The position numbers and the translations under genes were made by a program. A stretch of DNA of 64,000 bases from Dyella sp. M7H15-1 (GTDB lineage Bacteria; Pseudomonadota; Gammaproteobacteria; Xanthomonadales; Rhodanobacteraceae). The notes below the pieces were generated by a model. It did not search any database and was not told where the DNA came from. It was given only the letters and a program-made list of their open reading frames with translations. Of the stretch, positions 51,853 through 60,723 are shown in pieces. How positions within the stretch are numbered: position 1 is the first letter of the stretch; every line of letters begins with the position of its first letter. Location: assembly GCF_004114615.1 (NCBI RefSeq), contig NZ_CP035300.1:3100001-3164000 (forward strand), in the 5' to 3' direction.

Positions 51853-54201
51853 ATGACCTTTCGTTTTCGTCCCCTGCTCGCCCTGCTGATCGCATTCAGC
51901 ATCACCGCCGCCGGCACGGTGTTGGCACAGTCCGCCGCTGACATGGGTGCGTCCAAGCCGCGCAAAGTGTCCGAGCTGCCCTTGAAGCCCGCGGACAGCC
52001 AAGGCGATGCCGCGCTGATCTCGGCCCATCTTCTCACTCGCTTCCACTACGACGCGCAGCCGCTCGACGATGCGATGTCGCAGAAGATCTACACCTTGTA
52101 TTTCAAGTTGCTGGATGGCGAGAAGGTGTTCTTCACGCAGGAGGACATGGCGAAGTTCGCGCAGTACAAAGATAAGTTCGACAACGAAATCTGGAACAAG
52201 GACCTGTCCGGTCCGTTCGACATCTTCAATCAGTACATCCTGCGTGCCATCGATCGCATGACCTATGCGCGCAACCTGTTGAAGCAGGGCTTCGACTTCA
52301 ACACCAACGACACCTACAACATCGACCGCAAGAACGCCGACTGGCCGAAAGACAAGGCCGAGCTGGACGACCTGTGGCGCAAGCGCACCATGAACGACTG
52401 GCTGCGCCTGAAGCTGGCCGGCAAGACCGACGACGAAATCCGCAAGACGCTGGACAAGCGCTATAGCAACTACATCGATCGTGTGAAGCAACTGGACGGC
52501 GAAGATGCCTTCCAGACCTTCATGACCGCCTACGCCAATTCCACCGATCCGCACACGGATTACATGGGCCCGCGTCAGGCCGAGAACTTCGACATCACCA
52601 TGAAGCTCTCGCTGGAAGGCATAGGCGCCGTGTTGCAGGCACGCGACGACTACACCCAGATCCGCGAGCTGGTGCCCGCAGGTCCAGCCGCCAAGTCCGG
52701 CAAGATCCATGTCGGCGATTTGGTGCTGGGTGTGGGACAAGGCTCGACTGGCGCCATCACCGACGTCGTTGGCTGGCGCTTGGATGACGTGGTCAACCTG
52801 ATTCGTGGCAAGAAAGACACCACCGTGCGCCTGGAAATCGTGCCGGCCGATCAAGGCCAGGATGGCAAGCACGAGATCATCACGTTGGTGCGCCAGAAGG
52901 TGGCGATCGAAGAGCAGGCTGCCAAGAAAAAGGTCATCGACATCACCGACGGCGGTGTCAGCCGCAAGATCGGCGTGATCGAGTTGCCGATGTTCTATTC
53001 CGACTTCGGCGCACGCAGCGAAGGCGACAAGAACTTCAAGAGCGCCACCCGCGACGTAGCCAAGTTGCTGGGCGAACTGAAAGCCGGTGGCGTGCAGGGG
53101 GTGGTCATCGACCTGCGCAACAACGGAGGCGGCTCGCTGTATGAAGCCAATGAGCTCACCGGCCTGTTCATCGACCGGGGGCCGGATGTGCAGGTGCGCG
53201 ACGCGCGTGGCCAGGTGCAGGCGCAGGGCAAGGACGATCCTTCGCCGATGACCTGGAATGGTCCCATGGCGGTGCTGGTCAACCGTGGCACGGCGTCGGC
53301 CTCGGAGATCTTCTCCGCGGCGATCCAGGACTACGGTCGCGGCCTCGTGATCGGTACGCCGACTTTCGGCAAGGGCACGGTGCAGACGCTGATCGATCTC
53401 AACCGCTTCGCCGCCGATCCGTCCAGCAAACCGAACTACGGCGCACTGAAGATGACCGTGCAGGAATTCTTCCGCATCAACGGCGGCTCTACCCAGTTGA
53501 AGGGTGTCACGCCGGACATTCTGTATCCGACCAACGGCGACGAGAAAGAGTTCGGCGAGTCGACCTACGACAACGCGTTGCCGTGGACGCAGATTCCGCC
53601 GGCTGACTACAAGCCGGTGGCGGATATGAAAGCCTACCTGCCGCAGCTCGAACAGATGCATGAAGCCCGTGATGCGAAGTCGCTGGCATGGCAGCTCATG
53701 CTGGATGAAATCGCACAATACAAGAAGCTCGCCGACCGCACCGCTATCTCGCTGAACTACGGCCAGCGGCAGACGGAGCGCAAGCAGCTCGACGCGATCC
53801 AGGCTGAATTCCGCGCTCGTCACAAGGCGATTGATGGCAGCGATTCGGCGGAAGCCGATGAAGAAAGTCAGCTTGATGATGGCCTCAATCCGAACGAGCG
53901 CAGCCTGAAGACCGAGCTGAAGGAACAGGAAGACGCCAAGAAGGCGCCCGACCCGCAATTACAGGAAACCGCACACATCCTGTTCGATGCGATCGGCCTG
54001 ATTCAGGTAAACCCGAAGCTGGCTGCGGAAGTGCTGCCCTACGGTGGCAAGGAAAGCGCCAATACCGTGGCTGCCGTCACCGGCTCAGCGTCCTCGGCAC
54101 TGCCAACCGCGCCCGGCATGCCGAATACGGCAGTGGCTCCGACCCAGGAGGCGATCAAGGACAGCATCCCGGCCGCGGCAGGTTCGGCTGGCGCGCACTA
54201 A
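51853..54201 (+). CDS. prc: tail-specific carboxy-terminal processing protease
   Basis: 782 residues, periplasmic S41 protease. Signal peptide (LLALLIAFSITAAGTVLAQS), long N-terminal helical domain, a PDZ region (GIGAVLQARDDYTQIRELVPAGPAAKSGKIHVGDLVLGVG), then the catalytic core with nucleophile Ser484 in GTASASEIFSAA and Lys507 in TFGKGTVQ, and a C-terminal DUF3340-type helical part. The ATG at 51853 opens on the signal peptide. Codons 440 to the stop are duplicated at 55664-56694 with one base difference that I found. The usual next gene (aminopeptidase) now lies beyond the duplicate. Confidence 0.96.
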   Translation: MTFRFRPLLALLIAFSITAAGTVLAQSAADMGASKPRKVSELPLKPADSQGDAALISAHLLTRFHYDAQPLDDAMSQKIYTLYFKLLDGEKVFFTQEDMAKFAQYKDKFDNEIWNKDLSGPFDIFNQYILRAIDRMTYARNLLKQGFDFNTNDTYNIDRKNADWPKDKAELDDLWRKRTMNDWLRLKLAGKTDDEIRKTLDKRYSNYIDRVKQLDGEDAFQTFMTAYANSTDPHTDYMGPRQAENFDITMKLSLEGIGAVLQARDDYTQIRELVPAGPAAKSGKIHVGDLVLGVGQGSTGAITDVVGWRLDDVVNLIRGKKDTTVRLEIVPADQGQDGKHEIITLVRQKVAIEEQAAKKKVIDITDGGVSRKIGVIELPMFYSDFGARSEGDKNFKSATRDVAKLLGELKAGGVQGVVIDLRNNGGGSLYEANELTGLFIDRGPDVQVRDARGQVQAQGKDDPSPMTWNGPMAVLVNRGTASASEIFSAAIQDYGRGLVIGTPTFGKGTVQTLIDLNRFAADPSSKPNYGALKMTVQEFFRINGGSTQLKGVTPDILYPTNGDEKEFGESTYDNALPWTQIPPADYKPVADMKAYLPQLEQMHEARDAKSLAWQLMLDEIAQYKKLADRTAISLNYGQRQTERKQLDAIQAEFRARHKAIDGSDSAEADEESQLDDGLNPNERSLKTELKEQEDAKKAPDPQLQETAHILFDAIGLIQVNPKLAAEVLPYGGKESANTVAAVTGSASSALPTAPGMPNTAVAPTQEAIKDSIPAAAGSAGAH
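53171..54201 (+). repeat. 1031-bp direct repeat, copy 1 (3' part of prc)
   Basis: From TCGACCGGGGGCCGGATGTG to the prc stop this sequence recurs at 55664-56694, a constant offset of 2493 bp. The only mismatch I saw by eye is C versus T near 54166/56659 (GACAGCATCC versus GACAGTATCC). Identity starts and ends abruptly. Confidence 0.93.
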
Positions 54202-54605
54202 TCCGATATCAGCCATTGACCGACGGCAAACGTCGCTTTCATCGCGTTCAAAACTCCAGTGAGCGCAGCCAGAAGCGCAACAGATGGGGCTTGGCTTCTT
54301 GCTGACCAAGCTCACGCCATGACAGTTCGCAAAACAAATCGTATCGGCCAGCAATGACTGGGGCAGAAATTGGCAAAACTATATCCTGATTCCGTGAGCT
54401 CCCGACTCGTAACCCGCATGCACGCTTGCTTTGGGAGTGATCTCCATCTCACCCGCCGGGTGAGTTAAAGATCACTTGCAAACCCAGAGGCCATGCGCAT
54501 TGCGCGTTAGGAAGTCACGGAATCAGGTATATTTTAGGGCTTATAAAATAGCTGCGTAGTCACCACAAAATATTTACCTCCTAATAAATTTAACTTCGGC
54601 CGGAA
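54202..54605. other. intergenic, non-coding after first prc copy
   Basis: No gene. It contains the element at 54381-54532 and an AT-rich tail leading into the next gene (composition changes sharply at about 54530). This stretch separates the prc 3' copy from the FUSC-like gene and has no counterpart after the second copy. Confidence 0.6.
54381..54532. repeat. ~150-bp element with inverted ends, copy B of dispersed repeat
   Basis: ATATCCTGATTCCGTGA at 54381-54397 faces TCACGGAATCAGGTATAT at 54515-54532 (12 bp perfect core CTGATTCCGTGA). The left 70 bp matches 30834-30898 at the end of the response-regulator gene. Internal dyads (TGAGTTAAAGATCACT, ACTCACCCGCCGGGTGAG) suggest folded RNA or a non-autonomous mobile unit. 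Confidence 0.75.
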
Positions 54606-55601
54606 ATGATATTGATGCGCATCGCTATCTATAAGGCCTATATAGAAGAAGCAATCAAGATCACGTTTTTTTGCCTGAGTATTGTGGTGCTGTTTAAAAT
54701 TTGTGGGGCCCCCAATAACACACTGATAATCGTATTTAATATGGCAGTCATGTCATTCGCCGCCACTTTTTCATCTGATAAAAAACGACTTTCTCACAGT
54801 ATGCTCGGAAGTGCGGTCGTCGTCCTTTCGATAATTACGGGAGGGTTGGCGGGTTATTATTTTCCGCGACTTACTGATCTCCTAACTCTTCTATATGCCT
54901 GTTTGGCTTTTTTCTTGCCGAATACGCGAGAGAAAGTGGTCGTATATGTGACTGGAGCTGTGATGTTTCTAATTTTCACGTCACTGCCACTTGACTGGCA
55001 AGATGGCGTGAAATATGGCCTTGACGGCCTTGCTATTATTTTAATTTTTACAGGATTCCACTGGTTTTTTAACCGTCGCGCTAGCATCGATCGCGAATAT
55101 CGCTCGGCGCAGCTTGTTGAGGATCGGTACGCCACTACGCTGCTTGCTTTTTTCTCATTGAGCGGTGCTTTTGTCGTCGTCCACATTTTAAGATCCTATA
55201 CAACGCTGTCGCACCTTTATTGGACTGGATTGACGGTATTATTGATTATTCAGGGGGGCGGGAGAGATAAAATTAGAACTTCGTTAATGCGAATGGGCGT
55301 GAATATCGTTGGCGCGCTTGCGACAGTGCTATTGTTTGGTTATGTTGCCCCGCCAATTTTTATCGTTAATTTAATTATATTAGTGTTATTTTTATTTTTT
55401 ATATTTGCACTGGGTTTTTCTTATGTGGGAAGAACGTTATTTATCGAGATGTTTGTGCTAGGGTTTTCTCACTTGATTGGCAATTATGCTAATACGCTTG
55501 CGGGAGATCGAGTCATATTGACATTGATCGGTGGAGCAATCGTCATTGGGTCGATCGGCATGGTTTACGTCATATTTTGGCTCTTCTCCCGTTGTAGTTG
55601 A
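54606..55601 (+). CDS. FUSC-like multi-spanning membrane protein
   Basis: 331 residues with about ten hydrophobic helices in two groups of five, separated by a hydrophilic stretch with FNRRASIDREYRSAQLVEDRY. The arrangement resembles FUSC/aromatic-acid-exporter-type proteins (VVYVTGAVMFLIFTSLP, LYWTGLTVLLIIQGGGRDKIRTSLMRMGVNIVGALATVLLFGY). The last segment matches the .G..R..GT..G motif of that family. Strongly AT-rich codon use, unlike both prc copies around it: very probably acquired. ATG at 54606 or 54615; no clear ribosome-binding site. Substrate unknown. Confidence 0.72.
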   Translation: MILMRIAIYKAYIEEAIKITFFCLSIVVLFKICGAPNNTLIIVFNMAVMSFAATFSSDKKRLSHSMLGSAVVVLSIITGGLAGYYFPRLTDLLTLLYACLAFFLPNTREKVVVYVTGAVMFLIFTSLPLDWQDGVKYGLDGLAIILIFTGFHWFFNRRASIDREYRSAQLVEDRYATTLLAFFSLSGAFVVVHILRSYTTLSHLYWTGLTVLLIIQGGGRDKIRTSLMRMGVNIVGALATVLLFGYVAPPIFIVNLIILVLFLFFIFALGFSYVGRTLFIEMFVLGFSHLIGNYANTLAGDRVILTLIGGAIVIGSIGMVYVIFWLFSRCS

Positions 55602-55663
55602 TCGGCACGTGTTTAGACAATAGCGAGTCCCACTCCGGCCGTGAGCGACGTCGAAATGGATCG

Positions 55664-56694
55664 TCGACCGGGGGCCGGATGTGCAGGTGCGCGACGCGCG
55701 TGGCCAGGTGCAGGCGCAGGGCAAGGACGATCCTTCGCCGATGACCTGGAATGGTCCCATGGCGGTGCTGGTCAACCGTGGCACGGCGTCGGCCTCGGAG
55801 ATCTTCTCCGCGGCGATCCAGGACTACGGTCGCGGCCTCGTGATCGGTACGCCGACTTTCGGCAAGGGCACGGTGCAGACGCTGATCGATCTCAACCGCT
55901 TCGCCGCCGATCCGTCCAGCAAACCGAACTACGGCGCACTGAAGATGACCGTGCAGGAATTCTTCCGCATCAACGGCGGCTCTACCCAGTTGAAGGGTGT
56001 CACGCCGGACATTCTGTATCCGACCAACGGCGACGAGAAAGAGTTCGGCGAGTCGACCTACGACAACGCGTTGCCGTGGACGCAGATTCCGCCGGCTGAC
56101 TACAAGCCGGTGGCGGATATGAAAGCCTACCTGCCGCAGCTCGAACAGATGCATGAAGCCCGTGATGCGAAGTCGCTGGCATGGCAGCTCATGCTGGATG
56201 AAATCGCACAATACAAGAAGCTCGCCGACCGCACCGCTATCTCGCTGAACTACGGCCAGCGGCAGACGGAGCGCAAGCAGCTCGACGCGATCCAGGCTGA
56301 ATTCCGCGCTCGTCACAAGGCGATTGATGGCAGCGATTCGGCGGAAGCCGATGAAGAAAGTCAGCTTGATGATGGCCTCAATCCGAACGAGCGCAGCCTG
56401 AAGACCGAGCTGAAGGAACAGGAAGACGCCAAGAAGGCGCCCGACCCGCAATTACAGGAAACCGCACACATCCTGTTCGATGCGATCGGCCTGATTCAGG
56501 TAAACCCGAAGCTGGCTGCGGAAGTGCTGCCCTACGGTGGCAAGGAAAGCGCCAATACCGTGGCTGCCGTCACCGGCTCAGCGTCCTCGGCACTGCCAAC
56601 CGCGCCCGGCATGCCGAATACGGCAGTGGCTCCGACCCAGGAGGCGATCAAGGACAGTATCCCGGCCGCGGCAGGTTCGGCTGGCGCGCACTAA
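55664..56694 (+). repeat. 1031-bp direct repeat, copy 2 (3' part of prc)
   Basis: Second copy of 53171-54201. The sequence left of it (GTGAGCGACGTCGAAATGGA...) is unrelated to prc, and the sequence right of it, with a bidirectional terminator and pepA-like gene, looks like the ancestral downstream context of prc. So this copy probably occupies the original 3' end. Confidence 0.93.
55681..56694 (+). pseudogene. truncated prc copy
   Basis: A 337-codon frame in register with prc from residue 446 on. It begins at a GTG with no ribosome-binding site; an in-frame TGA lies about 40 bp upstream. It keeps both catalytic residues (Ser39 and Lys62 of this fragment) but lacks the signal peptide, N-terminal domain and PDZ, so any product would stay in the cytoplasm and probably not function as Prc. 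A residue of a duplication that accompanied insertion of the FUSC-like gene. Confidence 0.88.
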
Positions 56695-56714
56695 GTCTTC
56701 ACAGGATGTCATTC

Positions 56715-56743
56715 AAAAAAAGCAGCGCTTTGGCGCTGTTTTT
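56715..56743. terminator. bidirectional intrinsic terminator
   Basis: AAAAAAA, then stem CAGCGC / GCGCTG with loop TTTG, then TTTTT: a good intrinsic terminator in both directions. It serves the converging prc copy (plus) and aminopeptidase (minus); the aminopeptidase stop lies at its left edge of the T run. Confidence 0.85.
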
Positions 56744-58124
56744 AATGAGCCCGATATCGCTTCTGTAGCCATTCAAACATCGCGCGCAACCCCATTGCCT
56801 CACCACCACGCGGACGCCCCGGGCGATCAGCATCGTTCCACGCATACGTATCCAGATGCACCCATGGCAGGCCTTCCGGGATAAAACGCTCCATATACAG
56901 CGCCGCCGTAATCGCACCCGCATGACGCGACGGGCTGGCATTGGCGAAGTCGGCGATGTAGGACTCCAGCATCTTGCGATACGGACGCCACAATGGCAGT
57001 CGCCACATCGGATCGGCAGCCGTGCGGCCGCAGGCCAGCGCTGCATCAGCGATGCCGTCGTCGTTGGCAAACAGCGCGGGTAGGTCGGGGCCAAGCGCAA
57101 CGCGCGCCGCGCCGGTGAGCGTGGCAAAGTCGACGATCAGGTCCGGCTTTTGCTCGGCGCCATAAGCCAGTGCGTCGCACAACACCAAACGACCTTCGGC
57201 ATCGGTGTTGTCGATTTCCACGCTGTGCCCTGCGCGTGTTACCACTACCTCGCCAGGACGCAGTGCATTACCCGCAACGGCGTTTTCCACGGCAGGAATC
57301 AGCAAGGTCAGGCGCACTGGAAGCTTCGCTTCCATCACCAGCCCGGCCAGCGCGATCGCATGTGCCGCGCCACCCATGTCCTTCTTCATCCAGCGCATGC
57401 CGTCGCTAGGCTTCAGGTCGAGACCGCCGGTGTCGAAGCACACGCCCTTGCCAACCAGTACCAATTTGGGATCGGTGGATTTGCCCCAGCTCAACTCGAT
57501 CAGGCGCGGTGCGCGATGGCTCGCACGACCCACGGCATGGATAGTGGGGAAGTTGTCTTCCAGCAACTCATCACCCACCCACTCGCGCACTTTGGCTTTG
57601 TGCGGCTTGCCCAACTGCTTCACCGCATCGGCAAGCTGCTTGGGTCCCATGTCTTCGGTCGGAGTATTGACCAGATCGCGCACCAGGCACGTGGCATCAA
57701 TCAGCGGAGCAAGCGCGGCAAGTGTCTTGGCATCCACCGCCAGGGTGGAAGGTGTGCGCTTGGCCTTGCGGTAGCGCGTGAACTGATAGGCACCCAGCGC
57801 CCAACCGAGCGCGGCAAGCTGCGGGTTGAGCGGCACGCTTTCGGTCGCGAGAGCGTATTCGCCCTGCGGCAGGCTCAACGGCAGCGCAGCTAGCGCCGAC
57901 AACGGCTCCTGCCGGTCCACGCCAACCATAACGCGCACCAGCTTGCCAGTTGCATTCGCGAGCACGCACATGCTGCCTGGCGCTGCGTCAAAGCGATGTT
58001 CATCCAGCCAGCTACGCTGTGCGGCGCTCAGGCGCTTGCGGGCAACGGCGAGGTGCGCGGCATCGGTGGCTTCGATCAGAGTAGGGGTGTGACGGCTGGA
58101 GCGAAGTTCGATCAGGACGGGCAT
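56742..58124 (-). CDS. M17 leucyl aminopeptidase family protein
   Basis: 460 residues, cytosolic two-metal aminopeptidase. The catalytic domain has VLVGKGVCFDTGGLDLKPSDGMRWMKKDMGGAAHAI (metal-binding Lys and Asp), AVENAVAGNALRPGEVV and the signature NTDAEGRLVLCDAL. The N-terminal 150 residues are shorter and different from PepA, closer to PepB-like or YpdF-type members. Substrate preference not shown. Convergent with prc. Confidence 0.93.
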   Translation of the reverse strand: MPVLIELRSSRHTPTLIEATDAAHLAVARKRLSAAQRSWLDEHRFDAAPGSMCVLANATGKLVRVMVGVDRQEPLSALAALPLSLPQGEYALATESVPLNPQLAALGWALGAYQFTRYRKAKRTPSTLAVDAKTLAALAPLIDATCLVRDLVNTPTEDMGPKQLADAVKQLGKPHKAKVREWVGDELLEDNFPTIHAVGRASHRAPRLIELSWGKSTDPKLVLVGKGVCFDTGGLDLKPSDGMRWMKKDMGGAAHAIALAGLVMEAKLPVRLTLLIPAVENAVAGNALRPGEVVVTRAGHSVEIDNTDAEGRLVLCDALAYGAEQKPDLIVDFATLTGAARVALGPDLPALFANDDGIADAALACGRTAADPMWRLPLWRPYRKMLESYIADFANASPSRHAGAITAALYMERFIPEGLPWVHLDTYAWNDADRPGRPRGGEAMGLRAMFEWLQKRYRAH

Positions 58125-58340
58125 GCAGTTCCTTGCGCATGGCAGGGCATGCGCGCGTCAGTGGTTGTTGACCGTGGATGATGCGCGTTTTTTGAGGGAG
58201 GATCAAAATCGCTGCGAGCTATCCTTTGTGATGGCGCGCCCCCCATGCTTCACCTGTCTCTTGATCCAGAGGTAACCCAGCAAGTCGACAGCATCCGCAA
58301 AGGTGGCTTCTGGAAAGGGCTGTTGTTGGATTACGCTGTG

Positions 58341-59045
58341 CTAACGCAACGGCGCGTGGTGTTTGTCGAGCCACTCTATCAAGGTGGCCAGATCGGGCAG
58401 ATCCAGATCCGGCGCTGCACCTAGCAGGTCCGGCCACGGGTGCCGCGTACGATTGATCCACGCTGTACGCATCCCCGCATCGCGTGCACCTACTACATCC
58501 AGCTCCGGATCGTCCCCCACGTGCAGGATGTTCTCCGGAGCCACTCCCAGCCGTTCGGCCGCCGCCAGAAAAATCTTCGCTTCTGGTTTGGCGGAGCCGA
58601 TATCGCGTGCGGCAATGTGATGCGCGAAATGCCTATGCAACCCGATGCGCTGCAGGTCGGCATTGCCGTTGGTCAGGCTGGCGACGGGGCGCAGCATACA
58701 CAGGCGTTCCAGTGCGGGCAGGGCGTCGGGATACAACTCCACGCGGTTGCGTGCGTTGGCGTAGATCTCCCACAGTGTATCGAGCGGTGCCTCGGCAATG
58801 CCGCAGGCATCGAAGGCTTTTTGCAGCGTGATGTAACGCTGTGCAGTGAAATCGTGGGCTAGGTCGAATCGTTCGGTGGCCACGCGTGCGCGCAGCTCGC
58901 GCATGGCGGGTATGGGCCACGTGCGCGCTACCTGCGGATAGTGCTGACGCAAATAGTTGTCCAAGTCGCGGTCGGCTTGTTCAAGGGCCGGCATCACTGG
59001 CCAGAGCGTATCGTCGAGATCGATGGTGATGGCGAGGATGTGCAT
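58341..59045 (-). CDS. HAD-superfamily hydrolase
   Basis: 234 residues. Motif I ITIDLDDTLWPV, motif II VASLTNGNADL, motif III Lys in GSAKPEAKIFLAAAERLG, motif IV HVGDDPELDVVGARDAGM. Cap domain between motifs I and II is helical, as in YigB-type HAD phosphatases. Substrate unknown (YigB dephosphorylates FMN in E. coli; this is only similar). ATG at 59045; the upstream frame start at 59090 adds non-conserved residues. 216 bp without gene separate it from the aminopeptidase. Confidence 0.9.
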   Translation of the reverse strand: MHILAITIDLDDTLWPVMPALEQADRDLDNYLRQHYPQVARTWPIPAMRELRARVATERFDLAHDFTAQRYITLQKAFDACGIAEAPLDTLWEIYANARNRVELYPDALPALERLCMLRPVASLTNGNADLQRIGLHRHFAHHIAARDIGSAKPEAKIFLAAAERLGVAPENILHVGDDPELDVVGARDAGMRTAWINRTRHPWPDLLGAAPDLDLPDLATLIEWLDKHHAPLR

Positions 59046-59134
59046 GGGAAGGAGTGAATGGTCAGGAGTGAGTGGCGAGGGGTGCGCCATGGCTTTTACT
59101 TGCTTCTCACTCTTCCTTAACTCACTTCTCGAGA

Positions 59135-60523
59135 TTAGCGCGCGTCAATATGTAGCACTTGGCCAGCGCGCACGGTGTTGTCCTTCAGGTGGTTCCAGCT
59201 ACGGATCTGAGCCACATCGACCCCGTGCTTGCGAGCGATCGAGTACAGCGTTTCACCCGCGGCAACCTTGTAGGTGCGTGCCGGCGCCTTGGGGGTGTTG
59301 GCGATCTTCTTGGCGTCTATTTTCTTGTCCGCCGCAGTGGTCTTGGAAGCTCTTGTGGAAACCTTGGCGAGGACTTTGCCGTAGCTTACGTAGGCATCCG
59401 CGGTGACCTTGGCGAAGCTAGTGCCGTGCGTGGTGGCGTCGGCCACGGTGAACGCATCGCCGCGCACACTCTTCAGGCTTCTCGGTTCTGGTGCGGCGAC
59501 CACGCTGCCGGAAACATTCTTCAGACCTGGCGTAGCAGCCACAACGGTGCGCGAAGCAGCGGCGACGCTAGCTGGCGTTACAGCGGGACGAACGGGTGTA
59601 GCAGAAGCAACCTGGGTCGGTTCGGCGCTGGCATGCGCACCCACGGCTGCCAGGATGCGACTGCGACGCGAAGCATCCATGGCAATCAGCGCATTGCCTT
59701 CGGCGTACGGCACCAAGCTGTGCTGGCGAAGCACGGCGGTACCCTTCGCGCTCTGCGTGAAGTCCACGAATTCCTTCGCGTTAGCTGCTTTAGGGCTGCT
59801 CGGGTTGGTTACCAGATAGATCTCGGTGAACAACGGATAGCTGCCGCTGGAAACGCTGGAGATACTCGGCGCCACGCCATCGATGCGTAGCATCTTGATC
59901 TTCGGATCGCCGGCCACACTCGACAGCATGGTCACGCCGAATGCGCGGGGGTCCAGCGCCACCGAGGCTTCCAACTGCGTGGTGTTCACATACAGGCGCG
60001 GCGCCGCCACCGGTTGGCTGCCACGGCCGAACAGCAATTTGCGCAGGCTGTATTCCACCCCGTCACCCGGGCTCGCTACGGCGAACACGTCCATGGGCGC
60101 ATCGTTGCCGCCAACGTCCTTCCAGTTGGTGATCTTGCCGAAGTAGATGTCGTGCACTTGCTGCAGGGTCAGACTGTTCACTGGGTTGGACGGGTTGGTA
60201 ATCAGCACCAGGCCATCCCACGCCACTGGCGTAAAGGTGAGGCCGCTATCGACCGCGCTGCCGGAGTTGGGGCGCGCACTGCCGGCTAGATCGGCTGCGC
60301 CACTGGCCACTGCATCGAGACCGGAAGCCGTGTTGAACGGTTGCATTTCGATGTGGCCATGACCGGACGTTTGCCAGGCTTTCGCCATGCCTTTGACCAC
60401 GCTGTTGGCAGTGACGACGTCGCCGCGCCATGTCAATGACTGAGTGGTTGCAGCAAACACCACAGTAGAAAGACTAGCGCTGATCAGCGCGGCGGTAAGC
60501 AGGCGAGTAAGGCGAACTGGCAT
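59135..60523 (-). CDS. PstS-like substrate-binding domain fused to LysM
   Basis: 462 residues. Signal peptide (LLTAALISASLSTVVFAA). Residues about 30-270 are a phosphate-binding-protein-like fold: LTWRGDVVTANSVVKGMAKAW, EMQPFNTASGLDAVASGAADLAGSARP, TPVAWDGLVLITNPSNPVNSLTLQQVHDIYFGKITNWKDVGG, TEIYLVTNPSSPKAANAKEFVDF. A Ser/Ala/Thr-rich linker leads to a C-terminal LysM (TYKVAAGETLYSIARKHGVDVAQIRSWNHLKDNTVRAGQVLHI). No transporter subunits follow, so it may be a wall-anchored or free binding protein, not part of an ABC importer. Confidence 0.85.
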   Translation of the reverse strand: MPVRLTRLLTAALISASLSTVVFAATTQSLTWRGDVVTANSVVKGMAKAWQTSGHGHIEMQPFNTASGLDAVASGAADLAGSARPNSGSAVDSGLTFTPVAWDGLVLITNPSNPVNSLTLQQVHDIYFGKITNWKDVGGNDAPMDVFAVASPGDGVEYSLRKLLFGRGSQPVAAPRLYVNTTQLEASVALDPRAFGVTMLSSVAGDPKIKMLRIDGVAPSISSVSSGSYPLFTEIYLVTNPSSPKAANAKEFVDFTQSAKGTAVLRQHSLVPYAEGNALIAMDASRRSRILAAVGAHASAEPTQVASATPVRPAVTPASVAAASRTVVAATPGLKNVSGSVVAAPEPRSLKSVRGDAFTVADATTHGTSFAKVTADAYVSYGKVLAKVSTRASKTTAADKKIDAKKIANTPKAPARTYKVAAGETLYSIARKHGVDVAQIRSWNHLKDNTVRAGQVLHIDAR

Positions 60524-60723
60524 AGAAAGGCACGACCTACATGAGGAATTGATGCGAGTGTGCCGTCTACCGCAAAGGTCTGCAGCGACGGGGTTACTGT
60601 ATTTCAGCGGCCTGGAGGTAAAACATCAAGCAAAAACATCAAATGCGTTCATATATTTGCGTCAAACATTTGAATGCGACGAAACGTGCCGCTGGGGAAT
60701 TCCGATACGTTTCGTCCTGATGT

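Noticed and set aside
51826-53958. Long minus-strand open frame (710 codons) opposite prc
   Set aside because: Antisense shadow of Prc; the plus strand has signal peptide, PDZ and the catalytic Ser/Lys. The composition of the minus-strand product (His, Arg, Val-rich) is typical of shadows.
58219-58461. Small frames between aminopeptidase and HAD genes
   Set aside because: The minus-strand frame overlaps the HAD gene in a shadow frame, and the plus-strand frame from 58243 runs antisense into it. Neither has a ribosome-binding site.
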